Source of the DNA: Motiliproteus sp.
GTDB taxonomy: Bacteria > Pseudomonadota > Gammaproteobacteria > Pseudomonadales > Balneatricaceae
DNA: 32,214 nt
Reading direction: 5' to 3'
NCBI GenBank assembly: GCA_026196225.1
Contig: JAPHRD010000055.1
Span: forward strand, 1 to 32,214
Shown in pieces: positions 32,059 through 32,214 of this stretch. Each line of letters opens with the position of its first letter. Positions within the stretch are counted from its first letter, which is position 1. Both the position numbers and the translations under genes were made by a program. The notes below the pieces were generated by a model. It saw only the letters and a program-made list of their open reading frames with translations, did no database searches and was not told the origin of the DNA.

Positions 32059-32214
32059 TGCTCTCTTTTTGTTAGAAAATTTTCATTGTTTAAGTTGGAA
32101 TTAGTATTGTTTAGCTAGGGAACCTGCGAACAAGCCCCTTGCGCCCCTGGCTTATCAGAGCGATCGGGGATCAAGGCAACGATTACAGCCATACCGGTGG
32201 TCTGGCGAAAATCG

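Noticed and set aside
32115-32213. Open minus-strand frame of 32 codons running in from the window edge
   Set aside because: It is short, has no recognisable domain, and lies upstream of the locus promoter; it might be the tail of a neighbouring gene but cannot be supported.
1-32214. CRISPR arrays, tRNA/rRNA genes, integrases or intact insertion sequences
   Set aside because: None was found on reading both strands; no regular spaced repeats or transposase motifs are present.

Overview
The window looks like the chromosome of a mid-GC gammaproteobacterium, probably marine or Oceanospirillales-like. That placement is an inference from gene content: HdfR-type LysR, TtcA, the EF-P hydroxylase EpmC, TrmH, DeaD and an exosortase-A polysaccharide locus. 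No rRNA, tRNA, CRISPR array or intact insertion sequence was found.

Region 1 (1-4.65 kb) is loosely packed accessory DNA. It holds an HdfR-like regulator, a 59-residue acidic ORF, a small secreted cysteine-containing protein, a GNAT-nitrilase fusion enzyme and two apparent gene relics (a GAF/PtsP-like start and the back half of an EAL domain).

Region 2 (4.7-18 kb) is mostly housekeeping. It contains ttcA, a lipoprotein gene overlapping epmC and a strong terminator. A minus-strand run then carries pheA, a small membrane-anchored protein gene, a SCO gene and a PCuAC gene; the last three look like copper delivery to a terminal oxidase. Next come trmH, deaD, a zinc-ribbon protein, a YbiB/TrpD2 protein, a nucleoside-recognition membrane protein paired with a pseudouridine synthase, a small membrane protein and two orphan periplasmic solute-binding proteins.

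Region 3 (17.96-32.06 kb) is one co-directional minus-strand locus of the exosortase A (XrtA/PEP-CTERM) type. In transcription order it encodes a 1441-residue fusion of an O-antigen ligase/polymerase with a heparinase II/III-like domain, a FemAB-like protein, an XrtA-EpsI fusion, an acyl-CoA-ligase-like enzyme, a PLP decarboxylase, WecB, WecC and a polyprenyl-phosphate sugar transferase. A good sigma70-like promoter lies just upstream of the fusion gene.

A working model (inference) is that WecB and WecC supply UDP-ManNAcA and the sugar transferase starts a lipid-linked repeat unit. The fusion protein would then polymerise or transfer the polymer and also cut it in the periplasm, while XrtA and its partners modify or anchor proteins associated with the matrix. 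The polymerase-lyase fusion is the most unusual object in the window.
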